From Bacteroidaceae bacterium (GTDB lineage Bacteria > Bacteroidota > Bacteroidia > Bacteroidales > Muribaculaceae), in the NCBI GenBank assembly GCA_021768245.1, contig JAETNO010000002.1, positions 186,001 through 250,000 on the forward strand: a stretch of 64,000 nt of DNA, read 5' to 3'. Positions 26,100 to 35,269 of the stretch are shown here, piece after piece. The notes beneath the pieces were generated by a model, which was given only the letters and a program-made list of their open reading frames with translations, searched no databases and was not told the origin of the DNA. The stretch's first letter is position 1, and each line of letters starts with the position of its first letter. A program made the translations under genes and the position numbers.

Positions 26100-27785
26100 A
26101 TGCTGACCACAGATAAGCTCTCATGTAACGTACTTACCGACCTCCTTTGCGCCCACGGGATAAGGCAGGCAGTCATTTCTCCGGGAAGCCGTAACGCTCC
26201 CTTGACTGTAGCTCTTTCCCGACGTGAAGATATGCAGACATATGTGGTAATTGATGAGCGTTCAGCCGCTTTCATAGCTCTTGGGATGTCATTGCAAAGT
26301 GGAAAGCCTGTAGCATTGGTCTGTACGAGTGGAACCGCATTGTTGAATTATGCACCGGCAATTGCAGAGGCATATTACAGGTGCGTTCCATTGATTGTAG
26401 TTTCGGCAGACCGTCCCGAAGAATGGATTGACCAGGACGATTCTCAGACTATCTGGCAGCAAAATGCGTTGGCGCCTTATGTCAAACGCAGTTGCGATAT
26501 AGGAGCACATCTTGAATTTGACAATGGTCAATGGGTGTGCAACAGGATGATAAATGATTTAATCCTCGAGGCAATGAACGGCAGGCGTGGGCCGGTTCAC
26601 ATAAACATAAGACTCGATGCCCCTCTTAATGGCATAAAGGATATCAACCTTGACAATAACCGCGTAATTAAAATGCTTAAGTCGGAGATTGAATTGCCGA
26701 CAAACGAAGCGCGTGAGTTGGGGAAATTTCTCGCATCCCCTAAAAAGGTGCTTATAATAGTCGGTTTTCATGAACCTGATGAACGGCTTAACCGTGCGCT
26801 GATTAAGATTGCAAAGCTCCCTAACGTGGCTGTAATGACTGAGACTATAGCCAATCTTCATTCGCCCTTGTTTATCAGTAGGATTGATGCCACGTTATGC
26901 CGGTTGTCACCTGACGAAAGGGAGGCTATGGCTCCGGATTTAGTCATTACACTCGGAGGTGCCTTGGTCTCACGACATATCAAGGATTGGCTAAGGGGAT
27001 TGTCCAAGTTAGAGCATTGGCATGTCGGAATCTCTCATACGACTATAGATTGTTTTAAACATCTGTCACTGAGGGTTGAGATGCCCCCTGCCATTTTTAT
27101 GCGCCAGATAGCTTCCGCTCTTCAGATATATAATTCTCCGTCGGATTATGCTTCAAGATGGATGTCAGTCTTAAAAAAGGCAGAGTTGATTCATAATGCC
27201 TATATATCCGGATGTCCATGGTCGGATATGAAAGCCTTCGGGATAATAATCCCCAAAATACCTAAGAAATATAATGTCCATCTTTCAAACGGCACTCCAA
27301 TACGCTACGCTCAACTCATGGATTGCTCTCATATACATAGAAGTGAGTGCAACAGAGGTGTGAGCGGAATTGACGGGTGTACGTCGACTGCTCTCGGGGC
27401 CTCGGTAAATTACAATGGGACTACACTGCTTATTACCGGGGATATGAGCTGCCAGTATGACATTGCCGCTCTTTCTTCTACGCTGTTGTCTCCTAAATTT
27501 AAAATTATAGTAATATGTAATGCCGGAGGAGGTATATTCCGCTTTATCAGTTCAACATCCTCATTGCCTGAACTTGAGAAATATTTTGCTGTAGGCACAC
27601 GCTTGCCGCTAAAAGAACTCGCGACGGGATATGGCTTCAGTTATTTTGAAGCTGAATCTGAACGTGAACTAAGTAAATCTTTACAGGATTTTTTCAACTG
27701 TCAGGATTCTCCGGCGATACTTGCCGTCAAAACTCCTCCCGAAACTTCTGCCGAAGTTTTGAAACGATATTTTGAGCCTTGCTGA
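26100..27785 (+). CDS. menD: MenD, menaquinone biosynthesis synthase
   Basis: 561 residues from the ATG at 26100. A start at 26073 would add nine residues. MenD condenses 2-oxoglutarate with isochorismate to SEPHCHC, using thiamine diphosphate. Visible blocks: VISPGSRNAPLTVAL, the TPP glutamate region VIDERSAAFIALG, CTSGTALLNYAPAIAEAYY, SADRPEEW, and the metal/TPP motif ITGDMSCQYDIAAL with ICNAGGGIF. I placed the start by aligning TDKLSCNVLTDLLCAHGI with the usual N-terminus. No other men gene is nearby. The 3' end overlaps the convergent nucleotidyltransferase gene by 59 bases. Confidence 0.93.
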   Translation: MLTTDKLSCNVLTDLLCAHGIRQAVISPGSRNAPLTVALSRREDMQTYVVIDERSAAFIALGMSLQSGKPVALVCTSGTALLNYAPAIAEAYYRCVPLIVVSADRPEEWIDQDDSQTIWQQNALAPYVKRSCDIGAHLEFDNGQWVCNRMINDLILEAMNGRRGPVHINIRLDAPLNGIKDINLDNNRVIKMLKSEIELPTNEARELGKFLASPKKVLIIVGFHEPDERLNRALIKIAKLPNVAVMTETIANLHSPLFISRIDATLCRLSPDEREAMAPDLVITLGGALVSRHIKDWLRGLSKLEHWHVGISHTTIDCFKHLSLRVEMPPAIFMRQIASALQIYNSPSDYASRWMSVLKKAELIHNAYISGCPWSDMKAFGIIIPKIPKKYNVHLSNGTPIRYAQLMDCSHIHRSECNRGVSGIDGCTSTALGASVNYNGTTLLITGDMSCQYDIAALSSTLLSPKFKIIVICNAGGGIFRFISSTSSLPELEKYFAVGTRLPLKELATGYGFSYFEAESERELSKSLQDFFNCQDSPAILAVKTPPETSAEVLKRYFEPC

Positions 27786-28494
27786 GCGATTCCGGCTTTC
27801 CGATATCATGCCATTCATATGTTTCATCGGGTCTGTAGCCCATAATGTTCAGCGATGCACACATATCCGTGTAAAATGGAGTAATTGAAAAAACGTAGTT
27901 TGAGCTGTATGAACTCAATGGCAGGAACAATTTCGGGCTGACAATGTGTACGCCGCCAAATGCCAAGGGATGAGATGTCTGAATTATGCTATTGTCCCAT
28001 GGTGACTTTATTTCGCCATCTTTAATGTTTTTCCATCCGGTCATGCGCATTTCTCTATTAAAAAGAAGATAGCGGGAGGTTTTGCGTTCATCTACAAGTA
28101 GAGTTGCATCAGCTTTTGTCGATTCATGCACCGCCAGCATCCGGTTGATGTCGAAATCTGTCAGGATGTCGACATTATGAATTAAAATCGGTTCATTGCC
28201 TTCCAATAAATGCCTGGCTTTAAGTAGTCCACCTCCCGTATCGAGTAGGAGCGAACGTTCGTCGCTGATATGGATATCCGCCCCGAAATTGTCATTTTTT
28301 TTGAGATAGTCCTCTATCTGCGATGCGAAATGATGGACGTTAATGACTATGGTTGAAACTCCTGTTTCTTTTATTTTAAGAATTACACGTTTCAACATAG
28401 GTTCTCCGCCGACCTCCACCATAGCTTTGGGTATTCTGGCTGTTATTTCACCGAGGCGGCTGCCGAGACCGGCGGCAAATATCATTGCTTTCAT
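27727..28494 (-). CDS. MurU-like sugar-1-phosphate nucleotidyltransferase
   Basis: 255 residues. Nucleotidyltransferase fold with the activating loop FAAGLGSRLGEITARIPKAMVEVGG and the metal aspartate in HNVDILTD. It overlaps the upstream kinase fusion gene by four bases, so the two are translationally coupled. Pairing with an AmgK-type kinase matches the MurNAc recycling route, in which MurU makes UDP-MurNAc from MurNAc-1-phosphate. The substrate is inferred from that pairing only, and mannose- or glucose-1-phosphate is possible. Its last 59 bases overlap the end of menD on the other strand. Confidence 0.85.
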   Translation of the reverse strand: MKAMIFAAGLGSRLGEITARIPKAMVEVGGEPMLKRVILKIKETGVSTIVINVHHFASQIEDYLKKNDNFGADIHISDERSLLLDTGGGLLKARHLLEGNEPILIHNVDILTDFDINRMLAVHESTKADATLLVDERKTSRYLLFNREMRMTGWKNIKDGEIKSPWDNSIIQTSHPLAFGGVHIVSPKLFLPLSSYSSNYVFSITPFYTDMCASLNIMGYRPDETYEWHDIGKPESLSKAQNIVSKLRQKFREEF

Positions 28495-29876
28495 AGAATC
28501 CTATCTATCTTTTGTTCACGATGTATGAGTTTTACGTTCACGTGAGGATATTTTTTCTTTATATGTTCAGCCATTTTCTGGGCGGAATACACACTTCTAT
28601 GCTGCCCTCCCGTACACCCGAAACTAACAGTTAAGGATGTGAAGCCTCTGTTGTCATAACACTCTACGGATGGGTCGACAAGGCCATAGCAATTTTCAAG
28701 GAATGTTATGATTTCGCCTTTCTGCTCTAAAAAATCTATTACCGGTTTGTCGAGGCCTGTAAGGGTTTTGAATTCATCATATCTTCCTGGATTCTCCATT
28801 CCACGGCAATCAAATACGAATCCACCACCATTCCCTGACGCATCTGCCGGTATCCCTTTTTTATAAGAAAAACTGCTTATATAGACTGTCAGTGAGCTTT
28901 TGGCTTTTTTAAAACTTTCTTCAACCCTATTCTCATGTTTTATCATTTCGTTCAGAACTTCCATAAGATAAGGATAATCCTTGAAGGGTTCGGCGATAAG
29001 TCGTGCTAAGTCTGAAACAGCGGGAGATATACTTTTCAGGAAATGAGGCTTCCGCTCGAAACGGCCACGGAAGCCATATGCTCCCAGCACCTGGAGATTA
29101 CGTAGGAGAGAGAATTCCATGAAACTTTCATGAAATTTTGTTGAATCAATTTCTGTAAACTTTGATGCCGCTGCGATATAAGATGAAATAAGCCTCTTCT
29201 TCAAACCATCAGGATATGCGGCTCTTGATTGATTTAAAAATGATACAAGGTCATATATGGCGGGCCCGCGTCGTCCTCCCTGAAAATCGATAAAATAGGG
29301 AGCTCCGTCTTTTATCATCACATTCCGCGATTGGAAATCCCGATACATGAATGTATTATCCGGGTTTGCAGACAGCCTGGCTGCCATCTTATGGAACTCT
29401 TCTTCAAGAAAGTTTTCACGGTATGTTACACCGGACGTATTAAGAAAACAATATTTGAAGTAATTTAAATCCCAAAGTATCGATTGTCCATCAAAATCGC
29501 TGACCGGATAGCATCGATTGAAATCCAGCCCTACAGCACCGAGATACTGAATCTGTGGAAGAAGCGCGACAGCTGATTCAACGAGTGTCTCATCCTGTCT
29601 CAAATCAAAAAGAGAGGTATCGCCCAAATCTTCTTGGATATAGCATCGCATGTCAGATGAAACTCCATATACTCGGGGGACATTCAGCCCTTTATCAGAA
29701 AAATGACGCGAAAGATATATGAAAGCCTTGTTTTCATCCACGGATGTCCCGACTACACCAACCACTGTTTGATGCCCGAAAAGCCGGAAATATTGGCGGT
29801 TGCTCCCGGCCTTTGTCAAGGCCACAATCTCTGATGGGTAGGAGCCATATATTTTATGGTATAAATCTTTAAGCAT
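28491..29876 (-). CDS. Aminoglycoside-phosphotransferase-like sugar kinase fused to a RapZ C-terminal domain
   Basis: 461 residues in two parts. Residues 1 to about 330 are a phosphotransferase (AmgK/choline-kinase type) with GSNRQYFRL, the catalytic loop MYRDFQSRNVMI and the metal motif YFIDFQGGRRGPAIYDL. Residues about 340-461 match the C-terminal half of RapZ: FDCRGMENPG, GLDKPVIDFL, FGCTGGQHRSVYSAQ. The RapZ N-terminal P-loop kinase is absent. In E. coli the RapZ C-terminal domain binds glucosamine-6-phosphate and RNA. The AmgK-MurU route recycles MurNAc. So this may be a cell-wall sugar kinase with a built-in amino-sugar sensor (inference). Confidence 0.85.
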   Translation of the reverse strand: MLKDLYHKIYGSYPSEIVALTKAGSNRQYFRLFGHQTVVGVVGTSVDENKAFIYLSRHFSDKGLNVPRVYGVSSDMRCYIQEDLGDTSLFDLRQDETLVESAVALLPQIQYLGAVGLDFNRCYPVSDFDGQSILWDLNYFKYCFLNTSGVTYRENFLEEEFHKMAARLSANPDNTFMYRDFQSRNVMIKDGAPYFIDFQGGRRGPAIYDLVSFLNQSRAAYPDGLKKRLISSYIAAASKFTEIDSTKFHESFMEFSLLRNLQVLGAYGFRGRFERKPHFLKSISPAVSDLARLIAEPFKDYPYLMEVLNEMIKHENRVEESFKKAKSSLTVYISSFSYKKGIPADASGNGGGFVFDCRGMENPGRYDEFKTLTGLDKPVIDFLEQKGEIITFLENCYGLVDPSVECYDNRGFTSLTVSFGCTGGQHRSVYSAQKMAEHIKKKYPHVNVKLIHREQKIDRIL

Positions 29877-29892
29877 TGATGATTCGTTTCCA

Positions 29893-29900
29893 CAAAATTA
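29893..29900 (-). promoter_or_regulatory. -7 box (TAATTTTG) of the kinase-RapZ gene
   Basis: Complement of 29893-29900 reads TAATTTTG, 16 bases before the ATG. No TTG lies at the ideal distance. It stands close to, and points away from, the promoter at 29941-29971. Confidence 0.45.
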
Positions 29901-29940
29901 GTCAAAATATCCTAATCAGTAATTGCGGACGATAATAGTT

Positions 29941-29971
29941 TTGTGTATTTTTATGAAAATCCGTACCTTTG
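29941..29971 (+). promoter_or_regulatory. Promoter of the SpoU methyltransferase gene (TTG-20-TACCTTTG)
   Basis: TTG at 29941-29943 and TACCTTTG at 29964-29971 with 20 bases between them. It shows that the start codon is downstream, at 29990. Confidence 0.75.
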
Positions 29972-29989
29972 ATTCTTATTAATGAATTG

Positions 29990-30754
29990 ATGAACAAGCC
30001 AACGAACAACATATGCAAGACTGTAAAGTCGCTTGACCAACGTAAATATCGCCGTAAAGAGAACATGTTTAAAGCCGAAGGCTCTAAATGTGTGCTTGAT
30101 ACAATCGGACATTTTAAGTTGCGTTTTTTATTCGCTACTGAAGAATGGATTGAGACACATGATGAAGTTACGGGCAGGCTGCAATCAGATACAATTTTTG
30201 ATTCGAAACGCTCTGATATAATGCGGATGTCAAGTCTTACAACTCCTTCGGATGTGATAGCGGTTTATGATATCCCAGACTACGATACAACGGGTCTTAA
30301 TGCCGACGGTCGACTGATTCTTGCCCTCGATACGATTCAGGATCCCGGCAATTTAGGGACTATTATCCGTGTTGCGGACTGGTTTGGAATAAGGGATATA
30401 ATATGTAGTCAGGAGACGGCTGATTGCTTCGCCCCCAAGGTTATACAGGCGACGATGGGTTCAATCTCAAGGGTGAGAGTCCATTACGGAAATCTACCCG
30501 AAATTATAACCAAGTTGAATCCTTGTGCGGTTTATGGTACTTTTCTTGATGGTAAACCAATCGGAGATTGTAAATTGTCAGATTCAGGTATCATCATAAT
30601 CGGGAATGAGGGTAACGGTATTTCAAGAGAAGTCTCCCTGACGGTTACTGAAAAACTTTTTATCCCATCGTATCCATTCGGACAGGAAACGGGAGAGTCG
30701 CTCAATGCTGCAATCGCGACAGCGATAACTCTCGCAAAGTTTCGTGGCATATAA
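29990..30754 (+). CDS. TrmH/SpoU family RNA 2'-O-methyltransferase
   Basis: 254 residues from the ATG at 29990. An upstream in-frame TTG falls in the promoter box. The N-terminal substrate-binding domain is followed by a SPOUT knot with the three family motifs: LDTIQDPGNLGTIIRVADWFG, IIIGNEGNGIS and IPSYPFGQETGESLNAAIATAI. The fold methylates ribose 2'-OH in rRNA or tRNA. It is closest to the RlmB-like group, but the target nucleotide cannot be told from sequence. radA starts 18 bases downstream. Confidence 0.9.
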   Translation: MNKPTNNICKTVKSLDQRKYRRKENMFKAEGSKCVLDTIGHFKLRFLFATEEWIETHDEVTGRLQSDTIFDSKRSDIMRMSSLTTPSDVIAVYDIPDYDTTGLNADGRLILALDTIQDPGNLGTIIRVADWFGIRDIICSQETADCFAPKVIQATMGSISRVRVHYGNLPEIITKLNPCAVYGTFLDGKPIGDCKLSDSGIIIIGNEGNGISREVSLTVTEKLFIPSYPFGQETGESLNAAIATAITLAKFRGI

Positions 30755-30772
30755 ACTAAATTGGCATCATAT

Positions 30773-32140
30773 ATGAAGAGTAAGACTGCCTGGTTTTGTA
30801 TAAATTGTGGGGCCGAATCAACTAAATGGCAGGGAAAATGTTCTGTGTGTGGCGAATGGAACACTTTCGTAGAGGAAAGGGTAGTGCCTGATAAAAAATC
30901 ACGCACGTTAACTCCTTCGGGCCGACGCACATCTTCTGTCAGACCACAGCTGATTCATGAAATTGATTCTTCGGAGGAACCTCGCATAAAAATGCCGAGT
31001 GCCGAACTCAACCGTGTGCTTGGCGGAGGGCTCGTAGCCGGAAGCCTGGTGCTTATCGGTGGAGAACCCGGCATAGGCAAATCTACACTGGTGCTTCAGA
31101 ATATTCTTTCGATACGGTCACGTAAGATTTTATATATTTCAGGAGAAGAAAGCGCTCGGCAACTAAAAATGAGAGCTGACCGAATCGGACGTCCCAATGA
31201 CAATGTATATATTGTATGTGAGACATCCCTACAGAATATCCGCGACCATATTGAATCTGTGCAGCCCGGGATTGTGATTGTCGATTCTATCCAGACTATA
31301 GCTTCTGATGAAATAGAGTCAGTGGCGGGTAGTGTGTCTCAGGTCAGGGAATGTGCCGCACAATTGCTTAAATATGCCAAAGAAACATCCGTTCCGGTGA
31401 TTCTTATAGGTCATATCACTAAGGAGGGGAGTATTGCAGGGCCGAAAGTGCTTGAACATATTGTTGATGCCGTGCTTCAATTTGAAGGGGACAGGCAGAA
31501 TATATACCGTATTCTCCGGGCTATAAAGAATCGGTTCGGGTCGACATCCGAGTTGGGAATATATGAAATGTGCCAAAAAGGATTGAAAGAAGTGACTAAT
31601 CCGTCTGAAATGTTTCTTTCTCAAAACGGTGAGGATTTGTCAGGCATATCAATCGGAGTCACTATGGAGGGAATCCGTGCATTTCTAATTGAGGTCCAGG
31701 CTCTCGTCAGCACGGCTGCATACGGGACTCCGCAGCGTTCGGTGACCGGATTCGATTCCAAGCGAATGAACATGCTCCTTGCCGTGCTTGAGAAGAGGGT
31801 TGGTTTTAAGCTTGCTGCCAAAGATGTTTTCCTGAATATTGCAGGTGGACTGAAAGTCAATGACCCGGCTCTTGATTTGGCTGTAATATGTGCAATTCTA
31901 TCATCCAACGTTGACATAACCATCCCGCCCCGTACATGTATGGCAGGGGAGGTTGGCCTTTCGGGTGAGGTCAGACCTGTGACAAGGATTGAGCAACGGA
32001 TACGAGAGGCCGAAAAACTCGGTATGGATACAATAATAATTCCGCGCTACAATCTTAAAGGGATTGACGTTTCTGACTTGAAAATAAAAATAGTGGAGGT
32101 TGCGAAAGTTGAAGAAGCCTTCCGAACTTTATTTGCATGA
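30773..32140 (+). CDS. radA: DNA repair protein RadA
   Basis: 455 residues from the ATG at 30773. An N-terminal C4 zinc finger (C9, C12, C23, C26), a RecA-like ATPase with Walker A GGEPGIGKST (about 97-106), the RadA-specific KNRFGST and a C-terminal Lon-protease-like domain without protease activity. RadA helps branch migration during recombination. A TTG four codons upstream also keeps the frame open but is less likely as the start. Confidence 0.95.
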   Translation: MKSKTAWFCINCGAESTKWQGKCSVCGEWNTFVEERVVPDKKSRTLTPSGRRTSSVRPQLIHEIDSSEEPRIKMPSAELNRVLGGGLVAGSLVLIGGEPGIGKSTLVLQNILSIRSRKILYISGEESARQLKMRADRIGRPNDNVYIVCETSLQNIRDHIESVQPGIVIVDSIQTIASDEIESVAGSVSQVRECAAQLLKYAKETSVPVILIGHITKEGSIAGPKVLEHIVDAVLQFEGDRQNIYRILRAIKNRFGSTSELGIYEMCQKGLKEVTNPSEMFLSQNGEDLSGISIGVTMEGIRAFLIEVQALVSTAAYGTPQRSVTGFDSKRMNMLLAVLEKRVGFKLAAKDVFLNIAGGLKVNDPALDLAVICAILSSNVDITIPPRTCMAGEVGLSGEVRPVTRIEQRIREAEKLGMDTIIIPRYNLKGIDVSDLKIKIVEVAKVEEAFRTLFA

Positions 32141-32197
32141 AACGGCAGATGAGGATTCCGCCCTTTGATTATTATCGCCACGTAAAAATACATAATT

Positions 32198-33157
32198 ATG
32201 AATTCAAGAATCTTACATATAATTTCGATATTGACGATGGCTTCATTCTCAATGCAAGCCCAGAAAGTTGAGAAGATTAGATATGGCGATTTCTCTAATT
32301 GGGTCACGCGCCATATACATGAGTCAGCTGTTATCGGAGGCCATGATAAGACGGTTTATGAAATTGGTCCGTCTCAAACGATTGATGGGAATAAACCCTA
32401 TAATAATCTTGGTGGTTCCCCATGGGCTACAAGCAATGTATATGCAAAGGTCTCAGGTGTGGTTAAAACTTCCAATGCGGTTTATCCTGCGGAGAGAGGA
32501 GACGGAAATAAGTGTGCCAAACTTTGTACACAGATAGAAAATGTCAAGGTGCTTGGTCTTATAAATATGGATGTAATGGTAGCAGGATCAATGTTTCTCG
32601 GAGAAATGCTTGAACCCATCACTTCTACAAAAAATCCCTATGCGAAGATGGAAATGGGAGTTCCTTTTGAGAAACGGCCAAAATCTCTTGTTTTCGACTA
32701 CAAGGTAGATATGCCGGATGTGGACTATCGCATAAAGTCTTCAGGATTCGGTTCGAAAAAAAAGATTCCAGGCAGGGATCAGGCTGTAGTTTTTGTAATG
32801 CTGCAGCGTCGCTGGGAGGATGCGCAGGGCAATATACATGCAAAGCGTGTCGGGTCGGCGGGGAAGCATTTTACTTCTTCAAGCCAATGGGTTAATGGGT
32901 TTAAATTACCGATAATATACGGCGATTTATCTGAAAAGGGCTCAGTCCCGCAATATCTGCAACTACGCAACAAGAATAACAGCTACTATTCAAAAAACTC
33001 CAAAGGGAAGATGGTGCCGGTTGTTGAAGAGGGATGGGATGAGGCCAATGCTACTCCAACACATGTTATCGTGATGTTTTCGGCAGGTAACGGAGACCCC
33101 TATGTAGGGACAGAAGGACTGACACTCTATATTGATAATGTAGGATTCGGATATTGA
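32198..33157 (+). CDS. PCMD (putative carbohydrate metabolism) domain protein, secreted
   Basis: 319 residues. A signal peptide (IISILTMASFSMQAQ) precedes a single PCMD domain covering the rest: YGDFSNWVTRHIHES, GGSPWATSNVYAKV, MFLGEMLEPITSTKNP, and the end LTLYIDNVGFGY. The fold is a jelly-roll thought to bind carbohydrate. The cut site is followed by Q, not C, so it is not a lipoprotein. trmN6 starts one base after its stop. A GH28 gene is two genes downstream, which fits a carbohydrate context, but there is no SusC/SusD pair. Confidence 0.78.
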   Translation: MNSRILHIISILTMASFSMQAQKVEKIRYGDFSNWVTRHIHESAVIGGHDKTVYEIGPSQTIDGNKPYNNLGGSPWATSNVYAKVSGVVKTSNAVYPAERGDGNKCAKLCTQIENVKVLGLINMDVMVAGSMFLGEMLEPITSTKNPYAKMEMGVPFEKRPKSLVFDYKVDMPDVDYRIKSSGFGSKKKIPGRDQAVVFVMLQRRWEDAQGNIHAKRVGSAGKHFTSSSQWVNGFKLPIIYGDLSEKGSVPQYLQLRNKNNSYYSKNSKGKMVPVVEEGWDEANATPTHVIVMFSAGNGDPYVGTEGLTLYIDNVGFGY

Positions 33158-33158
33158 T

Positions 33159-33872
33159 ATGGGGCATTTCGATTTCAAAAGGTTCAGCATTACGGATGAC
33201 AATTGTGGAATGAGGCTGAGCACAGATGCTGTATTGTTGGGTAGTTGGGTCGATGTGTCGCATGTTGAGAATATTGTTGATGCAGGATGTGGCTCCGGTG
33301 TAATTGCCCTGATGATGGCCCAACGTACGGATAAAGCCCGAATTGTAGGCATCGACATATCCGAAGGTGCATGTAAGGATGCCCGATTCAACGTGTGTGC
33401 TTCTCCATGGGAAGACAGGATAGACATTAGATGCTGTGATATTATGGAATCATTTCCTCGTGTAGAGAGTCCTCTGCTTATAGTGTCCAACCCTCCATTT
33501 TTTATAGAATCGCTTCATTCACCTGATAAATCCCGTTTTCTTGCGCGTCATGGCGATAATTTCGATGTTGACGCATTGATTAAAATCGGAGGGCGCCTTT
33601 TAAAACATCCATTGGATTCTCTTGCCTTTATCGCTCCTGTCAACAGAAATGACGAGATTGAGTTTATGCTTAGTCTCAACAGGCTTACGCCATATAGGAC
33701 AACAGTCGTTTATTCCAAAAAAGGTAAGTCACCATTGCGAAAATTATGGCAGGTAGTGATGGAGCCATATCACGGTGAATCTATCCACGACACACTCTGC
33801 ATACGTAACCCTGATAACACATATACAGATGAATATATGGAACTCACATCTGAATTCTACTTAGATAAATGA
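33159..33872 (+). CDS. trmN6: tRNA1(Val) (adenine37-N6)-methyltransferase family protein
   Basis: 237 residues. SAM-binding motif VDAGCGSGVIALMMAQ and the N6-adenine catalytic motif NPPFF (IVSNPPFFIES). The N-terminus GHFDFKRFSI..MRLSTDAVLLGSW is typical of the YfiC/TrmN6 family, which modifies the adenine next to the anticodon of tRNA(Val). It is placed one base after the PCMD gene and 15 bases before the GH28 gene, although it is functionally unrelated to them. Confidence 0.9.
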   Translation: MGHFDFKRFSITDDNCGMRLSTDAVLLGSWVDVSHVENIVDAGCGSGVIALMMAQRTDKARIVGIDISEGACKDARFNVCASPWEDRIDIRCCDIMESFPRVESPLLIVSNPPFFIESLHSPDKSRFLARHGDNFDVDALIKIGGRLLKHPLDSLAFIAPVNRNDEIEFMLSLNRLTPYRTTVVYSKKGKSPLRKLWQVVMEPYHGESIHDTLCIRNPDNTYTDEYMELTSEFYLDK

Positions 33873-33887
33873 TAAATCGGATTAAAT

Positions 33888-35240
33888 ATGAAAAAAATAC
33901 TTGCTGGCTTGCTTATCGCATGGAGCGGAAACGTGTTTGCTGCGCAATACAACATTATTGACTATGGAGCTGTCAGTGACACAACTAAACTCTCAACGTC
34001 GGCGATACAACGGGCTATCGATGATTGCCACGTTAAAGGAGGCGGAACGGTGTTAATACCGGCAGGAAATTTCAAGACCGGGAGCATTTTCCTGAAGAGT
34101 AACGTCACGGTTCATCTTGAAAATGGTGCGATTCTCTATGGGAGCACTGACATTAAAGATTATATCCCGGTAAAGACAGATTACGTGTCGTTGCGCACAC
34201 ATACGCCCACCATTCAACTTATCTATGCGGACAAAGCCGAATCTGTCGCAATAACCGGGTTGGGGACAATTGACGGTCGCGGTCGGGCTTTTCCTAAACT
34301 GTCGTGGAATGACGAGGGTATAACTCGCCCGCATCTCATGAGGTTTATTCAATGCCAGGATGTGACAGTGTGTGGAGTGACATTGAGGAATTCAGGTTGC
34401 TGGATGCAGCATTATCTTGCATGTGACCGCGTAAGGATTGATGGTATAACGGTATATAACCGAAATAACTATAATAACGACGCATTGGACCTGGATGGAT
34501 GTCATGACGTTGTTGTGAGTGATATGATTGCTGATTCTGATGATGATGCCATCACTCTTAAATCAACTTCTCCGCGCCTGTGTGAGGATATAACGATATC
34601 CAATTGCACGGTGTCATCCCATTGCAATGCAATTAAGCTGGGTACTGAAACGAATGGTGGTTTCCGTAATGTAATAATCCGGGGTGTGACCGTTAAACCA
34701 TCGGAAGACCAAGCCACTCAGTTCTTTGGATATGAGGGAGGAATCGGACATTCCGCCATATCGTTGGAGATTGTCGACGGGGGGACTATGACTAATGTCG
34801 ATATTGCTGATATCGTTATCCGTGGCACGCAATCACCGATATTCATACGCCTCGCCAATCGGGCAAGGCCGTATACTCCTGATAAACCGGTCGGGCATGT
34901 GGGTGAAATTAAAGGAATTCTCTTACAAGACATAATGATTGATGAGGCAGGTCCCGGAGGATGTTCCATAACAGGAATGGAGAATAATCCTGTACGTGAT
35001 GTAGAATTACGCAATATAACTATCCGTCATGCAGGTGGTCAAGATGAAACCGCAGTTCCTGACGATGAGAAAATTGCTGATTATCCCGAATCGACAATGT
35101 GGGGGATACTTCCGGCTCAAGGCTTTTGGCTTAACCATACGGAGGGAATACGTATAAAAAATCTTCGTGTTATTCCGTCAGCCCCGGACAAACGCCCTAA
35201 CATCGTTGCGAATGACTCGCCAGGGTTTATAGAAGAATAG
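33888..35240 (+). CDS. Glycoside hydrolase family 28 (polygalacturonase-like), secreted
   Basis: 450 residues with a signal peptide (ILAGLLIAWSGNVFAA). Right-handed parallel beta-helix with the N-terminal YNIIDYGAVSD..TSAIQRAIDDC block. Catalytic aspartates are seen in NNDALDLDG and SDDDAITLKS. The usual GHG motif is replaced by SHCNAIKLG, and the RIK motif is not obvious, as in rhamnogalacturonan-acting or other divergent GH28 members. It probably acts on pectin or a related uronic-acid polymer in the periplasm. No transporter genes accompany it. Confidence 0.85.
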   Translation: MKKILAGLLIAWSGNVFAAQYNIIDYGAVSDTTKLSTSAIQRAIDDCHVKGGGTVLIPAGNFKTGSIFLKSNVTVHLENGAILYGSTDIKDYIPVKTDYVSLRTHTPTIQLIYADKAESVAITGLGTIDGRGRAFPKLSWNDEGITRPHLMRFIQCQDVTVCGVTLRNSGCWMQHYLACDRVRIDGITVYNRNNYNNDALDLDGCHDVVVSDMIADSDDDAITLKSTSPRLCEDITISNCTVSSHCNAIKLGTETNGGFRNVIIRGVTVKPSEDQATQFFGYEGGIGHSAISLEIVDGGTMTNVDIADIVIRGTQSPIFIRLANRARPYTPDKPVGHVGEIKGILLQDIMIDEAGPGGCSITGMENNPVRDVELRNITIRHAGGQDETAVPDDEKIADYPESTMWGILPAQGFWLNHTEGIRIKNLRVIPSAPDKRPNIVANDSPGFIEE

Positions 35241-35269
35241 GATAGAGGTGCTGAGTATTATGAGATTTA

